Shown in pieces: positions 9,107 through 17,123 of a stretch of 39,407 nucleotides of DNA. The first letter of the stretch is position 1; the number at the start of each line of letters is the position of its first letter. The position numbers were made by a program, and so were the translations under genes. Source of the DNA: an uncultured Acetobacteraceae bacterium (GTDB lineage: Bacteria > Pseudomonadota > Alphaproteobacteria > Acetobacterales > Acetobacteraceae); assembly GCA_903918195.1 (NCBI GenBank), contig CAIXDS010000294.1:1-39407 (forward strand), in the 5' to 3' direction. The notes below the pieces were generated by a model that worked only from the letters and a program-made list of their open reading frames with translations, ran no database searches and was not told the origin of the DNA.

Positions 9107-10204
9107 TTACTTCGCCGGCCCAGGTTCAGCCGACCCCGACCATTCGCTGACCAGGGTAAACCCCACCCCCAGCAGCACCGGCCCGACGAAAATGCCCAGC
9201 AACCCGAAGGCCAGCGCCCCGCCAAGCACGCCGAGCATGGTCAGGAGAAACGGCAGTTGCGCGCCGCGGGCGATGAAGAACGGGCGGATGATCGAATCGG
9301 CGCCGCTGACGGCGACGATGCCGTACACAAACAGAAAGATGCCCCAGGCCGTGTGGCCATGCGCCAGCAGCCAGAGCGAGGCCGGAATCCACACCACGGG
9401 GGCGCCGATCGGCAGCACCGACAGGCCGCCGGCCACCAGCCCGAGCAGCAGCGGCCGCGGCACGCCGGACAGCCAAAGGCCAAAGGTCGTCAGAATGCCC
9501 TGCACGACGGCGGTGCCGAGGATGCCGTAAACCACGCCGCGGATGGTGGCGCCGGTGACCTCGATCAGCCGGGGCGCGCGCCAGCCGGCGATGCGGCCGA
9601 GGATGAACCGGATCCGGGCCGCCAGGCGGTCACCGGAGGCGAAGAAGAAAAACGCGATGACCAGCGCCAGCAGGAACATCAGCACGCCGTTGGCCAGCCC
9701 CAGCAGCAGCGACAACCCAAACTCCGCGGCCATGCCGAAATAGGGTTTGAAGAACTCGCCCATGACGGTGAGGTCCTCGGCCCAGGAATCCCACAGCCCG
9801 GCGAGCGTGGGGCCGACCGCCGGAATTTCCGGCAGCCAGGCGGGCGAGCCGGGCAGCCCGGCGGCGACGGCCGCCTGCAGCGCGTGGCGCAACTGGTCCA
9901 CATCGTCGGCACCGCCGGGCACGGCCAGGGCGATCGGCAGCACGACGGTGACGAAGGCGATCAAAACCATCACCCCCGCCGCCCCCAAATGGCCGAGGCC
10001 GCCGCGGGTGCGCAGCCACTCGTAGATCGGCCAGGTGGTGTAGGTAAGGATGGCCGCCCACAGGATGGCCGAGAAGAACGGCCACAGCACCAGCACGCAG
10101 CCGACCGCGATGCCCCCCAGCAGGAGGCCCATGAGCACGCGCTCGGCGATCATCTTGGGGTCGACATCGGGTGGGGGTCGCTCCGTGGTGAGGCTGGGCC
10201 GCAA
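9107..10204 (-). CDS. AI-2E family (PerM/TqsA-like) membrane transporter
   Basis: A polytopic inner-membrane protein of 365 residues. The N-terminal helices (VLMGLLLGGIAVGCVLVLWPFF and AILWAAILTYTTWPIYEWL), a soluble central segment, then a long helical half with GVVYGILGTAVVQGILTTFG, GGLSVLPIGAPVVWIPA, IVAVSGADSIIRPFFI and GLLGIFVGPVLLGVG match the AI-2E/PerM family. Members are proposed exporters or permeases of small molecules; some relatives are Na+/H+ antiporters. The substrate cannot be inferred. The start is a TTG at 10204. An ATG at 10153 would shorten it by 17 residues and still keep all helices. Confidence 0.85.
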   Translation of the reverse strand: MRPSLTTERPPPDVDPKMIAERVLMGLLLGGIAVGCVLVLWPFFSAILWAAILTYTTWPIYEWLRTRGGLGHLGAAGVMVLIAFVTVVLPIALAVPGGADDVDQLRHALQAAVAAGLPGSPAWLPEIPAVGPTLAGLWDSWAEDLTVMGEFFKPYFGMAAEFGLSLLLGLANGVLMFLLALVIAFFFFASGDRLAARIRFILGRIAGWRAPRLIEVTGATIRGVVYGILGTAVVQGILTTFGLWLSGVPRPLLLGLVAGGLSVLPIGAPVVWIPASLWLLAHGHTAWGIFLFVYGIVAVSGADSIIRPFFIARGAQLPFLLTMLGVLGGALAFGLLGIFVGPVLLGVGFTLVSEWSGSAEPGPAK

Positions 10205-10261
10205 TCTGGCCAGACCGCCGGGCCAAGGCTAGGGTTCGCGTGGTCCTGGGGAGAGGGTACC

Positions 10262-11041
10262 ATGCCGGGCCTGGCCGCAAACCTGTCGATGCTGTTCAAC
10301 GAGGTCGGCTTCCTCGACCGTTTCGACGCGGCCGCCCGGGCCGGCTTCACGGCGGTGGAGTTCCTGTTCCCCTACGCGCACCCGGCCGCTGAGTTGAAGA
10401 CACGACTGACCGCAAATGGGCTGCGGCAGGTGCTGTTCAACACTCCCCCCGGCGATTGGGCAAGCGGCGAGCGTGGCCTGGCCGCTCTGCCCGGCCGGCA
10501 GGGCGAGTTCCGCGACGGCGTGCAGCTTGCGCTGGACTACGCGGCTGCGCTGGGTTGCGGGCTGGTGCATTGCATGGCGGGGATTCCGGCTGCCGATGTG
10601 CCGTTCGCAACCGCGGCCGCGGTCTATGCGGCCAACCTGGCCTGGGCGGCCGAGCAGGCACAGGCAGCGGGGGTGAAGCTGGTGATCGAGCCGATCAATC
10701 ACCGCGACATGCCGGGCTTTCATCTCAACACCATGGCGCAGGCGGCGTCCGTGGTGGCGGCGATCGGCGCCGACCGGCTGGGCCTGCAGTTCGACATCTA
10801 CCATTGCCAGGTGACCGAGGGCGACCTCACCCGGCGCATCGAGACGCACCTGCCGATCATCGCCCATATGCAGCTGGCTGACGTGCCGGCGCGCAACGAG
10901 CCGGGCACCGGCGAGATCGGTTGGGACTACGTGTTCCGCCGCATCGATGCGCTCGGCTATGGCGGCTGGGTGGGCTGCGAGTACCGCCCCGCCGGCGACA
11001 CGGTGACGGGCCTGGCTTGGCGCAAAAAATATAACGTCTGA
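10262..11041 (+). CDS. hyi: hydroxypyruvate isomerase / sugar isomerase-like TIM-barrel protein
   Basis: A 259-residue AP-endonuclease-2-type TIM barrel. The start MPGLAANLSMLFNEVGFLDRF, then GFTAVEFLFPY, QVLFNTPPGDWASGERG, GCGLVHCMAG, LVIEPINHRDMPGF, LQFDIYHCQ, HMQLADVPARNEPGTGEI and FRRIDALGYGGWVGCEYRP follow hydroxypyruvate isomerase (Hyi/OtnI) in order. The metal-ligand acidic residues (E in IEPIN, D in FDIYH, E in GCEYRP) are present. The expected reaction is hydroxypyruvate to tartronate semialdehyde; OtnI relatives act on 2-oxo-tetronates. The frame stays open 1.2 kb upstream, but that part is antisense to the AI-2E gene. No glyoxylate or glycerate genes adjoin. Confidence 0.85.
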   Translation: MPGLAANLSMLFNEVGFLDRFDAAARAGFTAVEFLFPYAHPAAELKTRLTANGLRQVLFNTPPGDWASGERGLAALPGRQGEFRDGVQLALDYAAALGCGLVHCMAGIPAADVPFATAAAVYAANLAWAAEQAQAAGVKLVIEPINHRDMPGFHLNTMAQAASVVAAIGADRLGLQFDIYHCQVTEGDLTRRIETHLPIIAHMQLADVPARNEPGTGEIGWDYVFRRIDALGYGGWVGCEYRPAGDTVTGLAWRKKYNV

Positions 11042-11224
11042 AACGGCTTCCGCCCTGGCGGGTCGGCTTTGGTTCCGCACGGTTGTATCGCCGCAACGGC
11101 GGCCCGCTTGCGGGCGGCAATTTGCGTGGATTTCCGGACGAATCGCAAATAGACTATGAACCCATCGAAACTGAGACGCTGACGCCCGCAACGGGACAGG
11201 CGTTCAACCCTGGATAAATCCGTC

Positions 11225-12106
11225 ATGCGCTTTACCGAGATCGGCCAGCAACTGCGAGCCTACCGCCTCGAATCGGGGCTGCGGGCCGAGGAGATCGCGG
11301 CCCGGCTCGGGGTATCACGCGCCGCACTGTATCGCTATGAAAAGGGTGAGGTCATCAAGCTCGACACCATCAAGCGGCTGGCGGAACTGCTGAAGATTTC
11401 GCCGTTGTCGCTGCTGGGGATCGGCGTCGAGTACTATCACCGGACCGTGGGCTATTTCGAGCGCATCCGGCAGGTCGAGGAGACCGCGGACCAGATTCTG
11501 CAGGTCGATGGGCCAGTGTGCTACCTGGTCACGTCGGACGCCTACGACGCGGCACTGGCGGCGGCGCTGGAGGACCTGGCCGAACAAGCCGGTGCCGAGC
11601 GGGCGCAGTTTCGTGCCAATGCCGACCAGGCGCAGGGTATCCTGGCCGCCCGCAAGCGGCTGTATGCGCGGCGCAAACCGGCCATCATCTGCATCATCTC
11701 GGCGATCCGGCTGACCCGGTTCCTGGAGGCCGGGGTGGCCGGCGCGGCGCCGCTGTCGGAGCGAACACGCCGGCTCGGCCGCCAGGTGGCGGCGTCGGAG
11801 GTGCTGAACATCGCCGCCCTGATGGAGGCCGAGCCGATGGGGCTGCAGTTCGGCCTGCTGACCAGCACCGAGCTGACCGGCAACTTCAAAATCCTCCGCG
11901 CCCGTGATCGCGCCATGCTGGCCATCAACCCGTTCCGGCCGGACACCGTTCCGGGCACGCCAACCGGCGTCGCGATGATCACCGGCGCCGACGAAGCGAT
12001 CGCGGCGCACCAGCGGGTGGCCGAGGGGCTGTGGAAGGAGGCGCTGAAAGGCGCCGCCGGCGCCGCGAAGCTGCGCGAGATCGTGGCGGCACACCGGGCG
12101 TCCTGA
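11225..12106 (+). CDS. XRE-family transcriptional regulator with C-terminal ligand-type domain
   Basis: A 293-residue regulator. The N-terminal 55 residues are a helix-turn-helix of the Cro/CI type (IGQQLRAYR, LRAEEIAARLGVSRAALYRYEKGEVIKL). The following ~230 residues form a second domain (VGYFERIRQVEETADQIL, CYLVTSDAYDAAL, AEPMGLQFGLLTSTELTGNFKIL, AMLAINPFRP) that I recognise only as the companion half of a group of alphaproteobacterial XRE proteins. It probably senses a ligand or mediates dimerisation. The 180 bp before it contain a gcccgc-tt-gcgggc hairpin (11102-11115) but no clear promoter. The target is unknown; the adjacent isomerase gene is one candidate. Confidence 0.85.
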   Translation: MRFTEIGQQLRAYRLESGLRAEEIAARLGVSRAALYRYEKGEVIKLDTIKRLAELLKISPLSLLGIGVEYYHRTVGYFERIRQVEETADQILQVDGPVCYLVTSDAYDAALAAALEDLAEQAGAERAQFRANADQAQGILAARKRLYARRKPAIICIISAIRLTRFLEAGVAGAAPLSERTRRLGRQVAASEVLNIAALMEAEPMGLQFGLLTSTELTGNFKILRARDRAMLAINPFRPDTVPGTPTGVAMITGADEAIAAHQRVAEGLWKEALKGAAGAAKLREIVAAHRAS

Positions 12107-12134
12107 GCGGGCTTCCTACCGGGCATCAACCGCC

Positions 12135-12611
12135 TTACGGCACGCAGCGTCCGGCCAGTGCGCCGCAGGCCTCCGGCTGCGCCGGCAGGCCGCCGTTGGG
12201 ACCCGTAAAGTCCACGCCGGCCACCCGCCCGTTGCCGAAGGTCAGCACCAGCATGCAGCTCGCCGGGGGTGGCGGCGCCACGGCCGCCGCCATGGACGGG
12301 TTCCCGACCGCGCCACCAAAGGGAGAATAGCCGAACGTCGCCTGGCTGGGGTCGGTCTCCGGCGCGGGCATGCTCATGGCATCCAGGCTGGGGGTGTAGG
12401 TCCAGACCGCCCGACCGTCCTCTGCCGTGCGCTGCGTGCCCGGCTGGCCCAAACAGCTGGTGACCTGCGACCCGGTCATACCGGTCAGGCCAGCGCGGGC
12501 CTGATCGAGGGTTACAACCTTCGGAAACACCGAACAGGCCGCGAGCAGGGTCAAGGCGGCCAACTTGCCGGTGCGAGTTGCGGTGCGGGACCGTGACGGA
12601 ATCGGGTGCAT
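12135..12611 (-). CDS. BamE/SmpA-like small lipoprotein
   Basis: A 158-residue secreted lipoprotein. A Ser/Arg/Thr-rich start is followed by the hydrophobic core GKLAALTLLAAC, whose LLAAC is a lipobox. The body contains QARAGLTGMTGSQVTSCLGQPGTQR and DGRAVWTY, the pattern of the SmpA/BamE-type fold (helix, 'GMT..xV...LG.P', then beta strands with WxY). A low-complexity loop (AAAVAPPPPA) interrupts the domain. BamE itself is part of outer-membrane protein assembly; this one is a divergent relative and its role is unproven. It converges with the XRE gene. Confidence 0.7.
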   Translation of the reverse strand: MHPIPSRSRTATRTGKLAALTLLAACSVFPKVVTLDQARAGLTGMTGSQVTSCLGQPGTQRTAEDGRAVWTYTPSLDAMSMPAPETDPSQATFGYSPFGGAVGNPSMAAAVAPPPPASCMLVLTFGNGRVAGVDFTGPNGGLPAQPEACGALAGRCVP

Positions 12612-12686
12612 TGTGAATGTCCCTGGCTGCGGCGCCCGGCTTGTAACCCAGCCCGCCAGGGCGCGCCATCGCGCGAAGACGCGCCC

Positions 12687-12720
12687 CGGGTGGGCAATCG
12701 GGTGGGCAATCGGGTGGGCA
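12687..12720 (+). repeat. 12-bp tandem repeat, about 2.8 copies
   Basis: The unit cgggtgggcaat is repeated at 12687, 12699 and 12711, the last copy cut after 10 bases. It lies between the lipoprotein and the Nudix gene, 30 bp before the Nudix start codon. In the plus frame read through it would code RVGNRVGNRVG, but the Nudix domain starts downstream, so it is probably leader DNA. Confidence 0.7.
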
Positions 12721-12749
12721 GCGCGGCGGGGCTTGGCTATGGTGGCACG

Positions 12750-13394
12750 ATGCCCCGCCCCGCCCCCCTGCCCGCCTATCCTGACCTCATCGTCGAATCA
12801 GACGAAACCGTCTGGAACGGCCGCTTTCCCCTGCAGCGCATCCGCTTCCGCCAGCGCCGCTTCGATGGCGCCATGAACGCGCCGCGCACCTGGGAGCTGT
12901 GGCGGCGCGGCCGGGCCGCCGCCGTGCTGCCCTATGACCCGATCGCCGACGTGGTAGTGCTGATCGAGCAGTTCCGCCTGCCCGCGCTGGCCGCCGGACT
13001 CGACCCGGTCATGGTGGAGGTGGTGGCCGGGCTGTGCGACCCCGGCGAGGACATCGCCACCACCCTGGCGCGCGAGACCGAAGAGGAACTGGGCGTGCCG
13101 ACCCGGCGCATTCTGCCGATCGGCGACTTCCTGCTCACGCCGGGCGGCTGCGACGAGCATGTGTCGCTGCACGTGGCCGAACTGACCGCCCCGCCCTGCG
13201 ATGCGGACGGGCTGGTCGGCCTCACCGGCCTGGAGTCCGAGGCCGAGGACATCCGCGTGCGGGTCTGGCCGGCCACGCGGGCGATCGACGCTGCGCTGGA
13301 AGGACAGATGCCCAACTCCGTCACCGCCATCGCCCTGCTCTGGCTCGCCGCGAAACGGCCGATGCTGCGGGATCTGTGGAAGGACCCGGCATGA
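12750..13394 (+). CDS. Nudix hydrolase, ADP-ribose pyrophosphatase type
   Basis: A 214-residue protein with a complete Nudix box at 94-116 (G-x5-E-x7-RE-x-EE-x-GU, reading GLCDPGEDIATTLARETEEELGV in two parts: GLCDPGED and IATTLARETEEELGV). Upstream are ETVWNGRFPLQRIRFRQRRFDG and a WELWRRGRAAAVLPYDP strand region, as in ADP-ribose/GDP-mannose pyrophosphatases (NudF/NudK group), and VVLIEQFRLPA is the usual substrate-contact strand. Expected activity is hydrolysis of ADP-ribose or a nucleotide-sugar to AMP/NMP and a sugar phosphate, with Mg. Its stop overlaps the start of the AlaX gene (ATGA), so the two are co-translated. Confidence 0.88.
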   Translation: MPRPAPLPAYPDLIVESDETVWNGRFPLQRIRFRQRRFDGAMNAPRTWELWRRGRAAAVLPYDPIADVVVLIEQFRLPALAAGLDPVMVEVVAGLCDPGEDIATTLARETEEELGVPTRRILPIGDFLLTPGGCDEHVSLHVAELTAPPCDADGLVGLTGLESEAEDIRVRVWPATRAIDAALEGQMPNSVTAIALLWLAAKRPMLRDLWKDPA

Positions 13395-14104
13395 CCGAGC
13401 GCCTGTTCCTCGACGATTCGACGCTGCGCCGCGCCGAGGCGCGCGTGCTGTCGGCCGCGCCCGCGGCGATCGTGCTCGACTGCACGATTTTCTACGCCCG
13501 CTCCGGCGGCCAGCCCGGCGATGTCGGCGTGCTGCGCTGGGCCGGCGGGGAGACGGCGATCGCCGATACGATCAAGGGAGACGGCGAGACCATCCTGCAC
13601 GTCCCGGCCCCGGGGGCCGCGCTGCCGCAGGCGGGCGCGACGGTGGAGGGCGAGATCGACTGGGCGCGGCGGCACCGGCTGATGCGCATGCACACCGCGC
13701 TGCACCTGCTCTGCGTTGTGCTGCCCGGCATCGCGGTGACCGGCGGCAGCGTCGGCGCCGACAAATCGCGCCTGGATTTCGACCTGCCGGACCCGCCGGC
13801 CAAGGAGGAGGTTGAAAACCGGCTCAACGAGGTGATTGCCGCCGGCCACGCGGTGCACCCGGAATGGGTGGACGAATCGGTGCTGGACGACAATCCCGCG
13901 CTGGTGCGCACCCTCTCGGTGCAGCCGCCGCGCGGCCTGGGGCGGCTGCGGCTGCTGCGCATCGGCGCCGGCGACCCGCCGGTGGACCTGCAGCCCTGCG
14001 GCGGCACGCATGTGGCCAACACCGCCGAGATCGGCCGTGTCGTGGTGCAAAAGATCGAAAACAAGGGCCGGCAGAACCGCCGCATCACCGTCGCCCTGAC
14101 CTGA
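13391..14104 (+). CDS. alanyl-tRNA editing protein (AlaX-like)
   Basis: A 237-residue free-standing editing domain that deacylates mischarged Ser- or Gly-tRNA(Ala). The zinc ligands are visible: HTALH (H101, H105) and CGGTH (C203, H207). TIFYARSGGQPGDVG is the conserved N-terminal AlaX/AlaRS-editing block, and NTAEIGRVVVQKIENKGRQNRRI is the usual C-terminal end. Length fits the medium/long AlaX-M class. It overlaps the Nudix gene by 4 bp and is followed after 13 bp by the sulfurtransferase gene with an 'aaaggga' ribosome site. Confidence 0.9.
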   Translation: MTERLFLDDSTLRRAEARVLSAAPAAIVLDCTIFYARSGGQPGDVGVLRWAGGETAIADTIKGDGETILHVPAPGAALPQAGATVEGEIDWARRHRLMRMHTALHLLCVVLPGIAVTGGSVGADKSRLDFDLPDPPAKEEVENRLNEVIAAGHAVHPEWVDESVLDDNPALVRTLSVQPPRGLGRLRLLRIGAGDPPVDLQPCGGTHVANTAEIGRVVVQKIENKGRQNRRITVALT

Positions 14105-14117
14105 AAGGGACGCAAGC

Positions 14118-14957
14118 ATGCCCGAGACCCTGGTTTCCACCGCCTGGCTCGCCGAGCACCTGGGCGAGCCCGACCTCGTGGTGTTCGATGCCACCATGTA
14201 CCTTCCAACCGAGGCGAAGGATGCCGAGGCCGAGTTCCGCGCCGCCCACATCCCCGGGGCACGGCGCTTCGTCATCGACGAGGTGTCCGATCCCGACACC
14301 CTCCTGCCGCACATGGTGCCAACGCCCGGACGGTTCGCCAAACTGATCGGCGCGCTCGGCGTGTCGAATGCCAGCTTCGTCGTGTTCTACGATCAGAAGG
14401 GCCTGTTCTCGGCCGCCCGGGGCTGGTGGCTGATGGGCCTGTTCGGCCATGACCGCGTCGCGGTGCTGGATGGCGGCCTGCCGAAATGGGTCGCGGATGG
14501 CAACCCGGTCGAAAGCGGCGACGCGCCGCCGGCGACGCCCGCGACTTTCCGGCCGGATTTTCGGGCCGCCCGGTTGCGCGGCATCGGTGACATGCTGGCC
14601 AATCTGGACACGCGCGGCGAACTGGTGGTGGACGCCCGCGCCCCCGGCCGCTTCACCGGCGAAATACCCGAGCCGCGCGCCGGCATGCGCTCCGGCCATA
14701 TCCCGCGCGCCGCCAACCTGCCCTACACCGCACTGCTCGCCCCCGACCAAACCCTGCTGCCGCCGGAGGCCCTGCGCGCCCGGCTGGCGCAGGCCGGGGT
14801 AGACGGCAGCCGGGCCATCGTGACCTCCTGCGGCAGCGGCGTGAGTGCCTGCATCCTCACCCTCGCGATGGTGCAGGCCGGCTTGCCCGCGGGCGCCGTC
14901 TATGACGGGTCCTGGAGCGAATGGGGCGGCCGCCCCGATACCCCCTTGGAGAGCTGA
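14118..14957 (+). CDS. sseA: 3-mercaptopyruvate sulfurtransferase (SseA-type, double rhodanese)
   Basis: A 279-residue protein with two rhodanese domains. The first (1-140) is inactive and structural. The second carries the active loop CGSGVSAC with the catalytic Cys238. CGSGV(S/T)A is the loop of mercaptopyruvate sulfurtransferases, unlike CRKGVT of thiosulfate sulfurtransferases. Other conserved blocks are WLAEHLGEPDLVVFDA, GARRFVIDEVSDPD and RAPGRFTGEIPEPRAGMRSGHIP. It moves sulfane sulfur from 3-mercaptopyruvate to cyanide or thiols. It lies directly before cystathionine beta-lyase (5-bp gap), consistent with a sulfur amino-acid role. Confidence 0.92.
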   Translation: MPETLVSTAWLAEHLGEPDLVVFDATMYLPTEAKDAEAEFRAAHIPGARRFVIDEVSDPDTLLPHMVPTPGRFAKLIGALGVSNASFVVFYDQKGLFSAARGWWLMGLFGHDRVAVLDGGLPKWVADGNPVESGDAPPATPATFRPDFRAARLRGIGDMLANLDTRGELVVDARAPGRFTGEIPEPRAGMRSGHIPRAANLPYTALLAPDQTLLPPEALRARLAQAGVDGSRAIVTSCGSGVSACILTLAMVQAGLPAGAVYDGSWSEWGGRPDTPLES

Positions 14958-14962
14958 GGCCG

Positions 14963-16174
14963 ATGCCCGACGACGTGCCGCCGCCCCGCCGCCCCCTGCA
15001 CCCGCGCCTGCACACAAGCCTGTCGCATGCCGGACGGGCCGGCACCCATGTGCACGGCTTCGTCAACCCGCCCGTGCATCGCGGCTCCACCGTGCTGTAC
15101 CCCAGCATGGCCGACCGCCGCGGAGCCGGAGCGCACCGGTTCGAACAGAAACTCATCTACGGCGTGATGGGCACGCCCACGCACTGGCCGCTGGAAAACG
15201 TGATTGCCGAGATCGAGGGCGGCACGCATTGCCAGATCGTCTCGTCCGGCCTGGCCGCCGTCACCACACCGCTGCTGGCCTACCTGAAAGCGGGCGACCA
15301 TCTGCTGATGCCGGATTCCGTCTATGGTCCGACGCGCAGTTTCTGCGACGGCATGCTGAAGCGCTACGGGGTGGAAACCACCTATTACGACCCCTGCACC
15401 GATGCCGCCGGCCTCTTTCCCCTGTTTCGCCCCAACACCACCGTTCTGTTCACCGAGAGCCCGGGCAGCCATACCTTCGAGGTGCAAGACGTTCCCGCTC
15501 TGGCGGAGGTCGCACACGCGCGCGGCGCCAAGGTGCTGATGGACAACACCTGGGGTATCCATTTCTTCCAGCCCTTCAGCAAGGGCGTGGACTGCTCCAT
15601 CCAGGCGCTGACCAAATACGCCGGTGGCCATTCCGACCTGCTGCTTGGCGGCATCACGGTGAATACCGAAGCCGACTGGGAACTTGTCCGCGGCACCGCC
15701 CTGGCGCTCGGCCAGTTCGCCAGCCCCGACGATTGCTGGCTGGCCCTGCGCGGCGTGCGCACCATGGCGGTGCGGCTGGAGCGGCAGATGGCCTCCGGCA
15801 TCGCCGTCGCGTCCTGGCTGCGCACGCGGCAGGAGGTGGCCGAGGTGCTGCACCCTGCCCTGCCCGGCGCCCGTGGGCACGAACTGTGGCAGCGCGACTT
15901 CTCCGGCGCCTGCAGCCTGTTCGGAGTGGTGTTCCAGCCGCAGTACAGCCAGGCCGAAGTGTGGGCCTTCGCCGAGGCGCTGCAGCTGTTCGGCATCGGC
16001 GCCTCCTGGGGCGGCTTCGAGAGCCTGGCCCTGCCGACCAACGGATTCGTCACCCGCACCGCCGGCACCGGCCATTTCGGCGGGCAGTTGCTGCGGCTGC
16101 ATATCGGGCTGGAAGCAGTAGAGGACCTGACCGCGGATTTGGAACAGGCGATGGCGGTGCTTGGCGCGAAGTAA
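14963..16174 (+). CDS. metC: cystathionine beta-lyase (MetC-type)
   Basis: A 403-residue PLP enzyme of the Cys/Met metabolism family. Conserved parts are [20 protein letters not shown], the PLP-phosphate loop SSGLAAV, a [13 protein letters not shown] block, MDNTWG (D194 contacts the pyridine N), and the Schiff-base lysine K218 in [11 protein letters not shown]. The start [10 protein letters not shown] has a ggag upstream inside the sseA end. Expected reaction: cystathionine to homocysteine, pyruvate and ammonia. The C-terminal pattern [13 protein letters not shown] is typical of the alphaproteobacterial MetC branch. The TAA stop is part of an 18-bp palindrome that closes the operon. Confidence 0.92.
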   Translation: MPDDVPPPRRPLHPRLHTSLSHAGRAGTHVHGFVNPPVHRGSTVLYPSMADRRGAGAHRFEQKLIYGVMGTPTHWPLENVIAEIEGGTHCQIVSSGLAAVTTPLLAYLKAGDHLLMPDSVYGPTRSFCDGMLKRYGVETTYYDPCTDAAGLFPLFRPNTTVLFTESPGSHTFEVQDVPALAEVAHARGAKVLMDNTWGIHFFQPFSKGVDCSIQALTKYAGGHSDLLLGGITVNTEADWELVRGTALALGQFASPDDCWLALRGVRTMAVRLERQMASGIAVASWLRTRQEVAEVLHPALPGARGHELWQRDFSGACSLFGVVFQPQYSQAEVWAFAEALQLFGIGASWGGFESLALPTNGFVTRTAGTGHFGGQLLRLHIGLEAVEDLTADLEQAMAVLGAK

Positions 16175-16209
16175 TGAAGGCCAGGGGCTTTGCCCCTGGC
16201 CTTCATTAC
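16171..16209. terminator. perfect 18-bp palindrome, bidirectional terminator
   Basis: Bases 16171-16188 are the exact reverse complement of 16192-16209, with a 3-base ttt loop. The stem contains the TAA stop of metC (16172-16174) on one side and the stop of the converging Zur-like gene (16206-16208) on the other. There is no long T-run, but the GC-rich core ggccaggggc with A/T-rich base fits a factor-independent, symmetric terminator. Confidence 0.8.
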
Positions 16210-16691
16210 TTACAGGCCGCGCACTGCCCCTCGGCCTCGATGGTCGCCCCCGCCACGGTGAACCCCACCCGCCGCGCCGCCACAGCAAGGGCGCGGGCAA
16301 GGTCAGAGTCCTCGATCTCGGTCACCCGGCCGCAACTGCGGCAAATCAGGAACTGTGCTGGCTCGTGGCGCGCATGGGCATGCGCGGTGCCGTCCACGTC
16401 AATGCAGCCGACGAACGCCGACAGCCGCTCGAGACGGTGCACGAATCCCTGCTCCTGCAGGAACTCAAGCGCCCGGTACACGGTGGGCGGGGCGCCGCCG
16501 CCGCGCCGTGCGCGCAACCGGTCGAGCAGGTCATAGGCGCCCACCGGCGCCCCGGAGTCCAGAATGAGCCCCAGTACGTCCCGGCGCAGCTCGGTCAGAC
16601 GCACGCCGCGTTGCACGCACAGCGCCGCGGCACGGTCCAGCAGATCTGCCGTGCGTATCGAGCCGTCCGATGGATTTCCCTGTTGCACCAT
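16206..16691 (-). CDS. zur: Fur-family metal-responsive repressor, Zur type
   Basis: A 161-residue Fur-family protein. The winged helix is at about 15-90 ([48 protein letters not shown]). The C-terminal half has [20 protein letters not shown] with structural-zinc cysteines C117 and C120, and the pair CAAC (C157, C160) at the end. [12 protein letters not shown] plus the terminal CxxC is the Zur rather than Fur pattern. The ATG at 16691 is only 21 bp from the divergent hisI start, so the control region must overlap coding sequence. I see a cctgtt/aacagg pair (16679-16684 with 16706-16711) but no textbook Zur box. Confidence 0.82.
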   Translation of the reverse strand: MVQQGNPSDGSIRTADLLDRAAALCVQRGVRLTELRRDVLGLILDSGAPVGAYDLLDRLRARRGGGAPPTVYRALEFLQEQGFVHRLERLSAFVGCIDVDGTAHAHARHEPAQFLICRSCGRVTEIEDSDLARALAVAARRVGFTVAGATIEAEGQCAACK

Positions 16692-16712
16692 GAAGGTGGC
16701 AGGATAACAGGC

Positions 16713-17123
16713 ATGCACACGCACACCACCACTTCAGCCCTCTTGGACGCCATCCGATTCGACGCCGCCGGGCTGGTGGCCGCGATCGCCCAGCAACACG
16801 ACACCGGCGAGGTGCTGATGCTGGCCTGGATGAACCGTGAGGCAGTGGCGGAAACGCTGGCCACCGGCCGGGTCTGCTATTTCAGCCGCAGCCGCGGCCG
16901 GCTCTGGCGCAAGGGCGAAAGCTCCGGGCAGGTGCAGCTTCTGGTGGAACTTCGGGTCGATTGCGACGGCGATGCACTGCTGCTGCTGGTGAACCAGGAC
17001 GGAGTGGCCTGCCACACCGGGCGGCGGAATTGTTTCTACCGCGCCGTACGCGACGGCGAGCTGGTGGAAATCGCCGCCCCCGAGATCGACCCGGCAAAGC
17101 TGTACGGCGGCACCGGTGGCTGA
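16713..17123 (+). CDS. hisI: phosphoribosyl-AMP cyclohydrolase
   Basis: A 136-residue enzyme of histidine synthesis (PR-AMP to ProFAR, step 3). [45 protein letters not shown], the zinc cysteine C84 in VDCDGDALL, and C100/C107 in [12 protein letters not shown] are all intact. It does not sit with other his genes here. It is in a zinc cassette between a Zur-like repressor and a COG0523 GTPase, a context known for second, zinc-starvation-induced copies of zinc enzymes. Whether this is the only hisI in the genome is not visible. Its end overlaps the next gene by 8 bp. Confidence 0.9.
   Translation: MHTHTTTSALLDAIRFDAAGLVAAIAQQHDTGEVLMLAWMNREAVAETLATGRVCYFSRSRGRLWRKGESSGQVQLLVELRVDCDGDALLLLVNQDGVACHTGRRNCFYRAVRDGELVEIAAPEIDPAKLYGGTGG

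Noticed and set aside
9041-10261. Upstream 1.2-kb extension of the hydroxypyruvate isomerase frame
   Set aside because: It is antisense to the AI-2E transporter, has a low-complexity Arg/Gln/Pro composition, and the isomerase domain starts cleanly at 10262.
12687-12720. Possible CRISPR-like repeat
   Set aside because: Units of 12 bp in direct tandem, no spacers and no cas genes.
14900-16300. 466-codon minus-strand open frame
   Set aside because: Antisense of metC, which has all PLP-site residues.
16206-16691. Iron regulator Fur or peroxide regulator PerR
   Set aside because: The LICRSCGRV plus terminal CxxC pattern and the COG0523 neighbour favour Zur, although sequence alone is not proof.
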